Below are positions 41,237 to 51,855 of a stretch of DNA of 64,000 bases, one piece after another. The stretch spans positions 22,112 through 86,111 of the forward strand of contig NZ_BPQG01000010.1 in NCBI RefSeq assembly GCF_022179125.1. The letters run 5' to 3'. The position numbers and the translations under genes are program-made. A model generated the notes under the pieces. It saw only the letters and a program-made list of their open reading frames with translations, was not told where the DNA came from and searched no databases. Each line of letters opens with the position of its first letter. Position 1 is the stretch's first letter. The DNA is from Methylobacterium cerastii. Lineage in GTDB: Bacteria > Pseudomonadota > Alphaproteobacteria > Rhizobiales > Beijerinckiaceae.

Positions 41237-41617
41237 ATGCTGCCACTCGCAACCTTCGCGGTCTCCGCCGCCGTCGGCGTCGGCAAAGCCATCACCGGCG
41301 CCATCGCCGAAACCGCCTCGAAGACGGCGCAGGCCTCGACGGAGGCGGCTTCCAAGAAGGCCCGCAAGACCGCCAACGACTTCGAGTCGATGTTCCTCGA
41401 ATCGTCTCTCGACCGGCTGACCCAGTCGGAGGGGACCGACGGCCCGCTCGGCGAGAACGGCACCGGCGGCGGCGTCTACCGCTCGATGCTGACCAAGGAA
41501 TATGCCGGCCAGATCATGAAGAGCGGCGGCGTCGGCATCGCCAACCAGGTGTTCTCCGAGATGATGAAGATGCAGGGCGGCGCCGGCGCCGTCGCGGGGG
41601 CCGGCCGTGCAGCTTGA
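41237..41617 (+). CDS. flgJ: Rod-binding protein (FlgJ N-terminal domain only)
   Basis: A 126-aa protein. Residues about 35-115 (ASKKARKTANDFESMFLESSLDRLTQSEG...GVYRSMLTKEYAGQIMKSGGVGIANQVFSEMMK) match the rod-binding/FlgJ-N domain. The C-terminal muramidase of enterobacterial FlgJ is absent, usual in alphaproteobacteria. It sits in flgI-flgJ-flgN order and overlaps the next gene by 11 bp. Confidence 0.85.
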   Translation: MLPLATFAVSAAVGVGKAITGAIAETASKTAQASTEAASKKARKTANDFESMFLESSLDRLTQSEGTDGPLGENGTGGGVYRSMLTKEYAGQIMKSGGVGIANQVFSEMMKMQGGAGAVAGAGRAA

Positions 41618-42080
41618 TCCCTCCTTCCGGGTCGCCGACCGCGCCGGTGCCGACGCGCTGGTCGGCGCGGTGATGTCGACCATGCAGGCGCTGGAGGCGG
41701 TGCTCGCGGCCGAGACCGGCCATGTCCGCGTCGGGCGCCTGCGCGAGGGCCTCGCGGAGGCCGAGGCCAAGGCGGCGCTCGCCGGGGCCTACCTCCAGGG
41801 GCTCGAGGTGGCCAAGGCCAACGCGGTCGCGCTCGCGCGCTTCGCGCCGGCCGGCGTCGAGCTGCTGAAGGGCGCCCACCGCCGCTTCACGCAGGCCGTG
41901 GAGGCCAACCAAGCGGTGCTCGGCACGGCGCGGACGGTGTCCGAGGGGTTGATCAAGTCGCTCGCGGCCGACCTCGGCCGGGCCAGCGCGCCGAGCGTCT
42001 ACGGCCAACCGTCGCGGGCGCCCTCCCCTTACGGCCGCGGCACGGCCAGCGGGCCGCTGACGTTCTCACGCAACCTGTAG
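41607..42080 (+). CDS. FlgN-like flagellar export chaperone
   Basis: A 157-aa mainly helical protein starting at GTG. Helices at about 12-110 (ADALVGAVMSTMQALEAVLAAET, then LAEAEAKAALAGAYLQGLEVAKANAVAL) and VEANQAVLGTARTVSEGLIKSL resemble FlgN chaperones, which deliver FlgK and FlgL to the export gate. Its place after flgI-flgJ and near flgK/flgL supports the role. The match is by pattern and context; it could also be an unrelated flagellar protein. Confidence 0.6.
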   Translation: MQLDPSFRVADRAGADALVGAVMSTMQALEAVLAAETGHVRVGRLREGLAEAEAKAALAGAYLQGLEVAKANAVALARFAPAGVELLKGAHRRFTQAVEANQAVLGTARTVSEGLIKSLAADLGRASAPSVYGQPSRAPSPYGRGTASGPLTFSRNL

Positions 42081-42085
42081 ACGCG

Positions 42086-42445
42086 TCACCGGCGCCCGTT
42101 GCCGATCCGGACATAAGTCCGCACCGGGCCGAGATCGGACTCGGTGCGGGCGTCGATCGCGAAGCGCCCGGCCGCCGTCGGCGCCGTGGTCACGTCTCGG
42201 CCGATGGCGAGGTCGGCGCCGGCGCGGACCCGACCCGACACCCGCACGCAGGTCGAACCGACCGGCGTCCGCACGAAGCCGGCGCCGTATCCCGGACAAG
42301 GCTGCGCGGTCTCCCGCGCCGGCGCCTTCTCCAGATCGCGGGCCTCGCAGGGCGACAGCGAAAGCATGCCGAACAGGAGCAGTCCGACGCGCCACGGTCC
42401 GGCGAAGGTGCCCGTTCTCGTCGACGACCGGTGCTGCTCTGACAT
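42086..42445 (-). CDS. Miniature porin-like exported protein
   Basis: A 119-aa protein with an N-terminal hydrophobic signal (about 16-37, VGLLLFGMLSLSPCEA). The mature part carries CPGYGAGFVRTPVGSTCVRVSGRVRAGADLA, which is the N-terminal plug/first strand signature of alphaproteobacterial Porin_2 proteins (C-YG-GF--IPGT-TC-R--G-VR). The rest of the barrel (300 aa or more in true porins) is missing, and the frame ends with short beta-strand-like sequence. It may be a truncated relic or an adapted small protein; it converges with the flagellar genes on its left. Confidence 0.6.
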   Translation of the reverse strand: MSEQHRSSTRTGTFAGPWRVGLLLFGMLSLSPCEARDLEKAPARETAQPCPGYGAGFVRTPVGSTCVRVSGRVRAGADLAIGRDVTTAPTAAGRFAIDARTESDLGPVRTYVRIGNGRR

Positions 42446-42570
42446 GTCGTCCCCGGCGGTTCGCAGCTCACAAAGGGCCGCGCCGGGCAGCGGGGCGCGG
42501 CCCTTCGCACCACGATAGGCCGGCGGCTCGGCGTCGATCAATCCTTCCAGCGATCCGGTTCGCGACCGCG

Positions 42571-44400
42571 TCAGCTCATGTAGTTCACGAGCGACAGCTT
42601 CGAGAGCGACGAGGTGATCTGGTAGCTCGCCTGAAGCCGGTTCTGGACCTCGAGCAGCTTGGCGGCCACCTCCTGGATCGGCGCGCTCTCGACGCCGTCG
42701 ACGACGTTCTGCAACGTCAGCCGGGTGGCGGCGTTCTGCGACTTCGCCGAGGTCAACGTGCTGGCGGCGAGGCCGAAATCGGTGGCGATCGCCACCAGGC
42801 TCGGATCGTTCGACGCCTTGCCCAGGAGATCGTAGGTCTTGCTGCTCAAGGCAGCGAGCCGGCCGGGGGTGGTGGTGGCCTTGGGGTCGGCGAGGCCGTC
42901 GACGGCGAGCGCGGCAAAGCCCGCGAGCGCCTTCTGGATCGGCACCTCGTTGGCCCGCGCGCCGATCGCGACGTCGAGGTTCGCCCCGGCGCGGATCGAG
43001 GCGGTGGCGCGGGGGTCGGTGTTCGCGGCGTCGCCCTGATACCAGATCACGGTGCTGGTCGAGGCCGCATCCTTGTAGGTCGGCGTCGCGCCGGTCGTGT
43101 CGATGCGCTTCGGAGCCTGGCCGGACGCGTTCGAGGCGGAGAAGAAGTCCTCCGAAGCCCGCGTGGTCGAACTCGCCGAGAGCGGGCCGGCGGCGGCGGC
43201 AGCCAGCGCGGTGCCGAGTGCGGCCTTGAGGTTGGCTGTCGTCGTGGCGACGTCAGCACCGATGGCGAAGGTGGTGGTCGAGCCGGTGGAGACGCTCGCG
43301 CCCGCGGTCAGCGTTACGCTGGTCGTGCTGCCGTCGTGGAGCGCGAGCTGGACCGTGATGCTGTCGCCGGCCGCCGGCTGGCCCGAGAGGCCGATGTCGT
43401 AGGCGGCATAGGTGCCGTTGCCGAAGGTCGCATTCAGGGCCGGCGTGTTGCCGCTCTGAACGCTGGCGACGGTGCCGCCCTGTGCAATCGCAAACGCGTT
43501 CAGCCCGGCCGCCGCAGCGGCCGGGGTGGCGAAGACGCCGAACGCGGTGGTCGAGCCCGCTGGCACGGTGCTGCTCGCCGTGAGGTCGTAGGATTTCTGG
43601 CTGCCGTCGGCGAGGTTGACCGTGACGCGAAAGCTCTCGCCGGCCATTGGCGCATGGTCGAGCCCCGTCACCGTCGCCGGCAGGCCCGTATGCGCCGGAT
43701 CGACCGTCGCGGTGATGGCCCCGGTGGTCGCCGGCTTCCCGGCGATTCGGAACCCGAAGTTCGCGCGGGTCTCGCCGGTCGCGTCGCCTTGATCCTCGGA
43801 CAGCTGGAACGCGTTTCCGGCGCTGACGGCCCCGAGCTGGAGGCGCCCGAGTCCGCCGGTCCCGAGGTCGGCCGCCTTCTGCTCGGCGACCAGCGTGACG
43901 AGGCCGTCCTGCGGTGGAGTCGTGGTCTTGTCGCCGTTCAGGATAACGTCCGTCGACTTCACCGGAGCCGCGTCGGTGGCACGGCCGCCGAACAGGTATT
44001 GCCCGGCCGCGTTCTGGTTCAGCGCATCGAGCGCACCGTCGAGGTTGGCTTGCGCCAGCTGCGGCGTGACGGTGGTGCCGGTCGCCGGCTGCAGGTTCGA
44101 GGCGATGCCGCCGCGCAGGTCGGCCGTCAGCTTGGCGATCTGCTGGAGGCTGGTGGAGGCGAGGGTGACACGCGTCTGCGCGCTGGCGATGCCGGCATCG
44201 TAGCCGTCCAACGCGCTCAGGGTCCCGCGCGCCGTCAGGCTGGTGCTGCGCCCGGCGCCGAGGCCGGCGTAGGTCTCGGCGGTGCGGCCGGTGGAGAGCT
44301 GCGTCGAGAGGGTGTCGAGCTGGCCCTTCAGCGACAGCAACTGCGAAGTCGAGCGCGTGTTGACGTAGGTGCCGGCGGCGAAGGGGCTGATCGTGGTCAT
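42571..44400 (-). CDS. flgL: Flagellar hook-associated protein FlgL
   Basis: A 609-aa HAP3, longer than enterobacterial FlgL (about 320). The flagellin-like N-terminal helix region (VNTRSTSQLLSLKGQLDTLSTQLSTGRTAETYAG) and C-terminal helices (NRLQASYQITSSLSKLSLVNYMS) flank a long insert of Ser/Thr/Ala-rich beta sequence (about 160-450). It joins the hook-filament junction after FlgK. It is the last gene of the flgE-flgK-flgL set on the minus strand, 8 bp from flgK. Confidence 0.9.
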   Translation of the reverse strand: MTTISPFAAGTYVNTRSTSQLLSLKGQLDTLSTQLSTGRTAETYAGLGAGRSTSLTARGTLSALDGYDAGIASAQTRVTLASTSLQQIAKLTADLRGGIASNLQPATGTTVTPQLAQANLDGALDALNQNAAGQYLFGGRATDAAPVKSTDVILNGDKTTTPPQDGLVTLVAEQKAADLGTGGLGRLQLGAVSAGNAFQLSEDQGDATGETRANFGFRIAGKPATTGAITATVDPAHTGLPATVTGLDHAPMAGESFRVTVNLADGSQKSYDLTASSTVPAGSTTAFGVFATPAAAAAGLNAFAIAQGGTVASVQSGNTPALNATFGNGTYAAYDIGLSGQPAAGDSITVQLALHDGSTTSVTLTAGASVSTGSTTTFAIGADVATTTANLKAALGTALAAAAAGPLSASSTTRASEDFFSASNASGQAPKRIDTTGATPTYKDAASTSTVIWYQGDAANTDPRATASIRAGANLDVAIGARANEVPIQKALAGFAALAVDGLADPKATTTPGRLAALSSKTYDLLGKASNDPSLVAIATDFGLAASTLTSAKSQNAATRLTLQNVVDGVESAPIQEVAAKLLEVQNRLQASYQITSSLSKLSLVNYMS

Positions 44401-44408
44401 GGTGTCCC

Positions 44409-46289
44409 TCAGATCCGCAGGAGGGTGTCGAGCATGTCGCGGGCGGCGGTGAGCACGCGGGCGTTGGCGGAATACGCCGTCTGCAGGGCGATGAGGTTCG
44501 ACATCTCCTCGTCCACGTTGACGCCGGCGCTCTTGGCGAACCGCCCTTGCGCGGTGGACAGGGCCACGCTCTGCCCGGCATCGAGGTTCGCGGCGTTGGC
44601 CGCCGCCGCCCCCTGCGCGGCGATGACGTCCTGCGCGAACGTGGTCACGCTGGTTTTATAAGGCGCGGCGACGCCGCCGATCCCGCTCGACGACGAGAAT
44701 GTCTGCTGGGCGGTCGTCAGCGCGTCGAAAGCGAACTGCGCCCGCGTGGCGCCGGTCCCGGTGTTGGTGGCGCCCTGCGCGGTCAGCACCGCGGTGTTGG
44801 CGCTCAGCGCCGGATTGACCGTGATGCGCTGCGCGAAGCCTGTGAGCTGCGAGCCGGCATCGAACGATCCGGTGAACAGGCCCTTGTTCGACCCGTCGAC
44901 GAACAGCGCAACCTGCGGGTAGGCGGAGGCGAAGTCGGTAGCGCTCGTCGGCACGGTCTTCGTCGCCGTGGCGGCGACCACTTTGGACGTGCCTCCTCCG
45001 GTCACCGTTACGTTGGCGCCGGTGCCGTTCGCAGTGAGGGACGGTACGTTCTTCAGCCCCTGTGCGCTCGCGCGTGCGGCCAAGCCGTCGAGCGCCTCCT
45101 GGATCTTGGCCTTGTAGGTCGTCGGACCGCCGGAGATGTCGAAGGTCTGGGCGAGCGCCGTGCCGTCGTCTGTCTGGCTCGGGTCGACCGACTTCGTGGC
45201 GCCCTGAGAGGCGACGAGGATGATGTTCCGCGTCGACCCGTCGGCAGCCGTCACCGCGAGCGTCAGCGTGTTGCCGGACTGCATGCCGGACAGGTCCGTG
45301 GTCGAGCCGGAACCGCTCACCGTCCCGCTCGTGCTCGTGTCCGTGAGTGCGCTCGCCATCCCGCCCGCGAGGTCGTCGAGCTGGCGCTGCACCTGGGGCA
45401 GTGTGGTATCGCGCAATTCGAGGTTGGCTGCGATCGAACCCGAACGCAGCACGCCCGGCGCGCCGAGGTCGATCTTGCCGCCGCCCGGCGTCGTCGCCGT
45501 AATGGTGCCGACGCTGCGCTGGTCGGGATCGGTCGAATAGGTCGAATTCGCGCCGAGGGTGGTGCGCCCGTCGAAGCCGAGCGTCGCCGCCGTGCCGCCG
45601 GTGACGAGGTTTACGCCGGAGCTGGTGGTGATCGAGAGGGTGCCGTCGCGCTGCTCTGCGGTCTGGACGTCAAGGTAGCCGGACAGCTCGGTGACCTTTT
45701 GGTCGCGCTGATCCTTGAGGTCGGCGAGCGTCAGGTCGTCGGTGGTCGACTGGATCTTGACGTTGAGCGCGGCGATGCCGCCGAGGAGCGAACTCGCGCT
45801 GGCGGTCTGGCTGCCGAGGCTGGACTCGATCCCGGTGCGCAGGGCCTGGACGCTGTTTGCGATGCCGTTGATGTTGTTGGCGAGGTTCGAGGCGGTGCTG
45901 AGCACGGTGCTTCGGGCGGCGGCCGAGGTCGGGTTCGCGGCGAGGTTCTGCAGCGAGCCGGTGAAGCTGTTGACGAGGCCGTCGAGTGCGGTCGTGCTGC
46001 CGGGCGTGCCGAACAGCGCGCCGACCTGGCCGGTGATGTCGGCCTTGGTGCTGGTGTAGGCGGAGCCGGCGGTCTCGAGGCGAAGCTGTTTCAGCGCGGC
46101 CGCGTCGAAGCTCCGGGTGATCGTGCCGACGGAGACGCCCGAATTGCCCGGGCCCGACGAGACCGTCGCGATCGTCCGCTTGACGTAGCCGGCGGTGCCC
46201 GCGTTGGCGACGTTCTGCGAAACCAGACCCATGGCGGTCTGGGTCGCCTTCAGGCCCGCCGTGGCCGTCTGGAGCGCGTTCAGGGGCAT
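44409..46289 (-). CDS. flgK: Flagellar hook-associated protein FlgK
   Basis: A 626-aa HAP1. The N-terminus LNALQTATAGLKATQTAMGLVSQNVANAGTAGYVKRT is the rod/hook-type start shared by FlgK proteins (NxxNxxTxGYxR pattern), and the C-terminus NVDEEMSNLIALQTAYSANARVLTAARDMLDTLLRI is the standard FlgK ending. It forms the first hook-filament junction ring. Downstream of flgE by 46 bp. Confidence 0.95.
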   Translation of the reverse strand: MPLNALQTATAGLKATQTAMGLVSQNVANAGTAGYVKRTIATVSSGPGNSGVSVGTITRSFDAAALKQLRLETAGSAYTSTKADITGQVGALFGTPGSTTALDGLVNSFTGSLQNLAANPTSAAARSTVLSTASNLANNINGIANSVQALRTGIESSLGSQTASASSLLGGIAALNVKIQSTTDDLTLADLKDQRDQKVTELSGYLDVQTAEQRDGTLSITTSSGVNLVTGGTAATLGFDGRTTLGANSTYSTDPDQRSVGTITATTPGGGKIDLGAPGVLRSGSIAANLELRDTTLPQVQRQLDDLAGGMASALTDTSTSGTVSGSGSTTDLSGMQSGNTLTLAVTAADGSTRNIILVASQGATKSVDPSQTDDGTALAQTFDISGGPTTYKAKIQEALDGLAARASAQGLKNVPSLTANGTGANVTVTGGGTSKVVAATATKTVPTSATDFASAYPQVALFVDGSNKGLFTGSFDAGSQLTGFAQRITVNPALSANTAVLTAQGATNTGTGATRAQFAFDALTTAQQTFSSSSGIGGVAAPYKTSVTTFAQDVIAAQGAAAANAANLDAGQSVALSTAQGRFAKSAGVNVDEEMSNLIALQTAYSANARVLTAARDMLDTLLRI

Positions 46290-46335
46290 GTCGCCGACGA
46301 TCCTCTCTCAACTGCCGCGCGGGGACGGCCGGTCC

Positions 46336-47748
46336 TCAGCGAATGATGTTGAGCAGGTCGGACATCATCGTCTGCGCGGTCGACATCACCTTCGTGTTGG
46401 CGGAATACGCCTGCTGGGTAACGATCATCTTCGAGAATTCACTCGCAATGTCGGTGTTCGACGATTCGTTGCTGGCGCCGACCACTGCCGAGCCGTCGAG
46501 CCCTGCGAGCGGCACGCCGGAATCGAGCGTCTGCGCGTAGGTGCCGTTCGACAGCGGCTTCAGCCCGTCCGGATTGATGAAGCGGGCGACCCCGACCGAG
46601 GCGAGCTTCACCGAAGACCCGTTCGAGAACGCCCCCATGATGCTGCCGTCGCTCCCGACCGCGACGGAGTTCAGGGTCCCGGAGGCGTATCCGTCCTGCG
46701 TGAGCGCGTTCGTCGTCACCGCGCCGGACGAGGCTGCGTATTGGGTCAGCGTGGTCTTGTCGAAGGCGAGGCCGACGCTCCCGAGGTTGGTCCCGTTCAC
46801 CGTCAGGTCGGTGATGGTCGCCTTGCCGCCGGACGGCTGCACCAGCTGGCCGCTGCCGTCGAAGGTGAAGCCTGTGCCGGCGTTCACCCAGTCGCTCTTG
46901 TTCAGGGCGACGGAGCTGTCGGAGGCGTAGAACAGGTTCCAGATCGCCGGCTGGTCCACCGTCGGCGGCGTCGCGCTCGCATTCGCGGTGGTGGCATCCT
47001 GGATCTTCGCCCAGCGCGTGTTGACCGCGACCGGCGCGCCGGTGGTGGTGTAGGCGGTGAGCGCCGGCCCCGCGATGCTGCTGTTCACAAAGTCCTGCGC
47101 GTTCGCGGCGAGGACCTTCTTGCCCGCGGTCGCGGCACCGTTGGTGTCGGTGACGAGCACGCTGGTGTCGGTCGGTGCGTAGAGCGAGCTTTTGGTGGTC
47201 GATGAGTTAGCCGTCGCCGGCGCCGCCGGCAGGTTGGCGCCGTAGGTGATCGTGGTGGTCGGCTTGGCCGCCAGCGTCTGATTGGCGATCTTGATCGGGC
47301 CGGTGCTCGACACCTGCCCCGTCGCCGCATCGTAGTTCTGGCCCTGGAGGTAGCTGCCGGCGCCGTTGACGAGGTAGCCGTCCTTGTCGGGGGCGAAGTC
47401 GCCGCGGCGGGTGTAGACCGGTGTGCCGGAGAAGCTGGTCTGCCCGTTGGCGTCGCCGGTCTTGGCCATCACCGTGAAGAAGCCGTCCCCGTTGATGGCC
47501 ATGTTGGTCGTGACGCTGGACGAGGCGATGTTGCCCTGGATGCTGTTGGTCATCTGCGACTGCGCCAGCACCGTGCCGGCGACCTCGTGCTTCGGCGTCT
47601 GCTCGGCCAGCAGGTCGACGAAGCTGGTGTCGATGCGCTTGTACCCGGTGGTCTGCGAGTTCGCGATGTTCCCGGAGATGTTGTCGATGGCGTAGGACTG
47701 GGCCTTGAGGCCCGAGACCGCCGTCTGCAACGCGGTGAAGATGTCCAT
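46336..47748 (-). CDS. flgE: Flagellar hook protein FlgE
   Basis: A 470-aa hook protein. It starts MDIFTALQTAVSGLKAQSYAIDNISGNIANSQTTGYKRID and ends IASEFSKMIVTQQAYSANTKVMSTAQTMMSDLLNIIR, the usual terminal helices. The central part is Ala/Thr/Gly-rich beta sequence. ATG 47748 is chosen as the start of the conserved N-terminal helix. A sigma-54 promoter is found about 64 bp upstream. It heads flgE-flgK-flgL. Confidence 0.95.
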   Translation of the reverse strand: MDIFTALQTAVSGLKAQSYAIDNISGNIANSQTTGYKRIDTSFVDLLAEQTPKHEVAGTVLAQSQMTNSIQGNIASSSVTTNMAINGDGFFTVMAKTGDANGQTSFSGTPVYTRRGDFAPDKDGYLVNGAGSYLQGQNYDAATGQVSSTGPIKIANQTLAAKPTTTITYGANLPAAPATANSSTTKSSLYAPTDTSVLVTDTNGAATAGKKVLAANAQDFVNSSIAGPALTAYTTTGAPVAVNTRWAKIQDATTANASATPPTVDQPAIWNLFYASDSSVALNKSDWVNAGTGFTFDGSGQLVQPSGGKATITDLTVNGTNLGSVGLAFDKTTLTQYAASSGAVTTNALTQDGYASGTLNSVAVGSDGSIMGAFSNGSSVKLASVGVARFINPDGLKPLSNGTYAQTLDSGVPLAGLDGSAVVGASNESSNTDIASEFSKMIVTQQAYSANTKVMSTAQTMMSDLLNIIR

Positions 47749-47811
47749 GACGCGCCGTCTTTCCCGGGAAGGCGGCGCCCAAACGGCACTCGCCCGATCG
47801 GGTGTCGATCC

Positions 47812-47826
47812 GCAACCGGCGTGCCA
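47812..47826 (-). promoter_or_regulatory. Sigma-54 promoter of flgE
   Basis: On the minus strand TGGCAC (47826-47821), five bases, TTGC (47815-47812) is an exact match to the RpoN -24/-12 consensus. It lies 64 bp before the flgE start, in agreement with class III flagellar genes of alphaproteobacteria that need RpoN and FlbD. Confidence 0.8.
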
Positions 47827-47987
47827 CGGCCAAGTCGTTGTTTTCATTTGATGCGGACCGCCGAACCCGGCAGGAACGCACCGCCGCGACGTGTCCTCCC
47901 CGGCATCTTCTGCCGGGTGGGCAGCGTTTACCGGCCCTTATCGGCGACAGGCTAGAACGGGACGGCGTCCTCCGGACGGGAGTCCCC

Positions 47988-48455
47988 ATGCGTGCCAAGC
48001 GAACCAGCCTCGTCCACCTGATCTACTTCTCGCGGCTGGCCCTGTCGTCGGATGTCCAGATCCGCGCCGGCCAAGTCGGCGAGATCACGCGGCATGCGCA
48101 GAAGAAAAACGAGTTTTCGGTGATCACCAGCTTCCTGCTGGTCGAGCAGACCTTCGCCGCCCAGGTGATCGAGGGCGAGCGTACCTCGGTGCACGAGACC
48201 TTCAACCGCATCCTCGCCGACGACCGCCACCGCGACGTGCAGATCTGCGAGTGGCGCGAGATCACCAAGCGCGAGTTCGTCAATTCGTGCCGGAGCAGCA
48301 TTCGCTCGCCCACGAACGACGTGCACTTCGCCAAGGCGAACCTGATGCCGATGTTCCAGCGCGGCACGCCCAGGGCGAGCGCGATCCACGCGCTGTCGCT
48401 CGCACTGCAGACCGAAGAGATGTCGAAGCAGGGCATCGACCACCTCTTCATCTGA
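47988..48455 (+). CDS. BLUF-domain blue-light sensor
   Basis: A 155-aa protein. The BLUF pattern is visible: LVHLIYFSRLA (Tyr of the flavin site), KKNEFSVITSFLL (Asn), FAAQVIEGE (Gln, in the FxQxLEG motif) and DDRHRDVQICEW (xxDxRHxxV). The flavin-contacting Tyr, Asn and Gln are kept, though the GITG turn is altered to VITS. No output domain follows; residues about 110-155 are a helical cap. BLUF proteins bind FAD and sense blue light. It is preceded by GGAGTCC and lies between flgE and a CheY-like receiver, so a motility link is possible. Confidence 0.75.
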   Translation: MRAKRTSLVHLIYFSRLALSSDVQIRAGQVGEITRHAQKKNEFSVITSFLLVEQTFAAQVIEGERTSVHETFNRILADDRHRDVQICEWREITKREFVNSCRSSIRSPTNDVHFAKANLMPMFQRGTPRASAIHALSLALQTEEMSKQGIDHLFI

Positions 48456-48576
48456 TCGGGATCAAGACTGTCGGATTCGGCGCACGCGGTGCCGCGAAGC
48501 AGTTTTTTCATACCTCGGGCTCAAGCTGACCGTCCGATCCCCGACTCCCTCCCGGATCCATGTCGCAGACGATGTC

Positions 48577-49029
48577 ATGACCGACACGCCACCGATCCTC
48601 ATCGTCGACGACCAGGAGAAGCTCCTCCGTCTCATCGTGATGCTGATGAACCGCATCGGATTCGCGGACGTGGAGGGGGTGACCGGCGGCGTCGAGGCGC
48701 TCGAGCGCCTGCGGCAGCGCAAGTACGCCCTCGTCATCTCCGACCTCGACATGGAGCCGATGGACGGCCTCACCCTGCTGCGCGAGATCCGCGGCGACGA
48801 CGACTTGATGAACACGCCCTTCATCCTGACCGAGGCGTCGTTCGACTTCGAGGACATCAACGTCGCCCACCAGGCCGGCGCCGACGCCTTCATCCTCAAG
48901 CCGTTCGACATGGCGGTGCTGAAGACCAAGCTGAAGCAGGTGCTCAACCGCAAGCCGCGCAAGCGCGAAGCGCCGATGGCCTCGGAATCGACGCTCAGCG
49001 TCGATTTCCCGATGCTGGGGAAGTTCTAG
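48577..49029 (+). CDS. CheY-like single-domain response regulator
   Basis: A 150-aa receiver. PPILIVDDQEKLLRLI holds the acidic pair, LVISDLDMEPMDG the phosphorylated Asp (about residue 60), TEASFDFEDI the Thr/Ser switch region and LKPFD the conserved Lys. A 25-residue tail has no output domain. Its neighbours are a BLUF protein and flagellar genes, so a role in chemotaxis or light response is plausible; specific partners cannot be named. Confidence 0.85.
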   Translation: MTDTPPILIVDDQEKLLRLIVMLMNRIGFADVEGVTGGVEALERLRQRKYALVISDLDMEPMDGLTLLREIRGDDDLMNTPFILTEASFDFEDINVAHQAGADAFILKPFDMAVLKTKLKQVLNRKPRKREAPMASESTLSVDFPMLGKF

Positions 49030-49053
49030 GGCGAGGCTGAGCGGCTCAGACCC

Positions 49054-50676
<1,623 letters not shown>

Positions 50677-50835
50677 CGTGAAAACGGCTCTCGGACCCGG
50701 GTCGCGGGTCGGTCACTTGGAATTCGGTTCGGCCCGCGCGCGGACGCGCGGGACCTTCGCGCCATCCTCTAGGCGCCCGGCCGCCGCTTGGCAAAAACCC
50801 GTCGTCGCGCGCGCCGAAGCTTCGGGACGCGCGAT

Positions 50836-51576
50836 TCAACCGCGCCCGATGAACGGCATCGTCGTCGCCGTCAGTGTCATGAACTGGACGTTGGCCGTGA
50901 GCGGCAGCCCGGCCATGTACAGGACGGCTTCGGCGACATGGCACGCGTCCATCACAGGCTCCTGGCGGATCGAGCCGTCGGCCTGGCGCACGCCTGCGGC
51001 GAAGCCGTCGGTCATCTCGGTGGCGGCGTTGCCGATGTCGATCTGGCCGCAGGCGATGTCGTAGGGGCGCCCATCGAGGGAGGTCGCGCGCGTCAAGCCG
51101 GTGATCGCGTGCTTGGTGGCCGCGTAGGGCGCCGAGTGCGGCCGCGGCACGTGGGCGGAGACCGAGCCGTTGTTGATGATCCGCCCGCCGCGGGGATCCT
51201 GGTCCTTCATCATTCGGAACGCGCCCTGCGTGCACAGGAAGGCACCGGTGAGGTTGGTCTCGACGCTGGCGCGCCAATCCGCCAGCGACACCGCCTCGAT
51301 CGACGCCGCCGGGGTGAAGATGCCCGCATTGTTGAACAGCAGATCGAGCCGCCCATGCACTTCGGCGACGCGGGCGAACAGCCGATCCACGGACGCGGGG
51401 TCAGTCACGTCCGCCTCGACGACCTGCGCCACATCGATCTCCGCCGCGACCGCATCCAGGCTCGCCTGCCGCCGCCCGGCGAGCACGACCGCATAGCCCG
51501 CCCGCCCGAGCGCCACGGCCACGACGCGCCCGAGCCCCGACCCCGCCCCCGTCACCAAAGCCACCCCGCCGCCCAT
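50836..51576 (-). CDS. Short-chain dehydrogenase/reductase (SDR)
   Basis: A 246-aa classical SDR. The NAD(P) motif TGAGSGLG lies at residues 9-16, the NNAG motif at about 80, the Ser in NGSVSAH near 135-145 and the YAATK catalytic pair (Tyr/Lys) after. The usual fourth catalytic Asn is also in a plausible place (ETNLTG). The substrate is unknown. ATG 51576 is preferred; a longer frame starts 57 bp upstream without support. Divergent from tRNA-Gln. Confidence 0.9.
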   Translation of the reverse strand: MGGGVALVTGAGSGLGRVVAVALGRAGYAVVLAGRRQASLDAVAAEIDVAQVVEADVTDPASVDRLFARVAEVHGRLDLLFNNAGIFTPAASIEAVSLADWRASVETNLTGAFLCTQGAFRMMKDQDPRGGRIINNGSVSAHVPRPHSAPYAATKHAITGLTRATSLDGRPYDIACGQIDIGNAATEMTDGFAAGVRQADGSIRQEPVMDACHVAEAVLYMAGLPLTANVQFMTLTATTMPFIGRG

Positions 51577-51660
51577 CGCGCCCTGCTCCACCGACCGCCG
51601 CCACCCGCGCAAACCAGTTGCCTGTCCGCGCATCCGCGTCTAGACAGCGCCGTCCTCTGG

Positions 51661-51735
<75 letters not shown>

Positions 51736-51855
51736 AAAGCTCAGGATTCTCAGCCGACCGTTGATTTCTCGGCTGTTTTCGGACCCGCCCGGGCCGACCG
51801 CTCCGTCCAGGTCCACTCGGGAGGTCCACTCGTCCGGACGGCAGGGATCCCTGCC

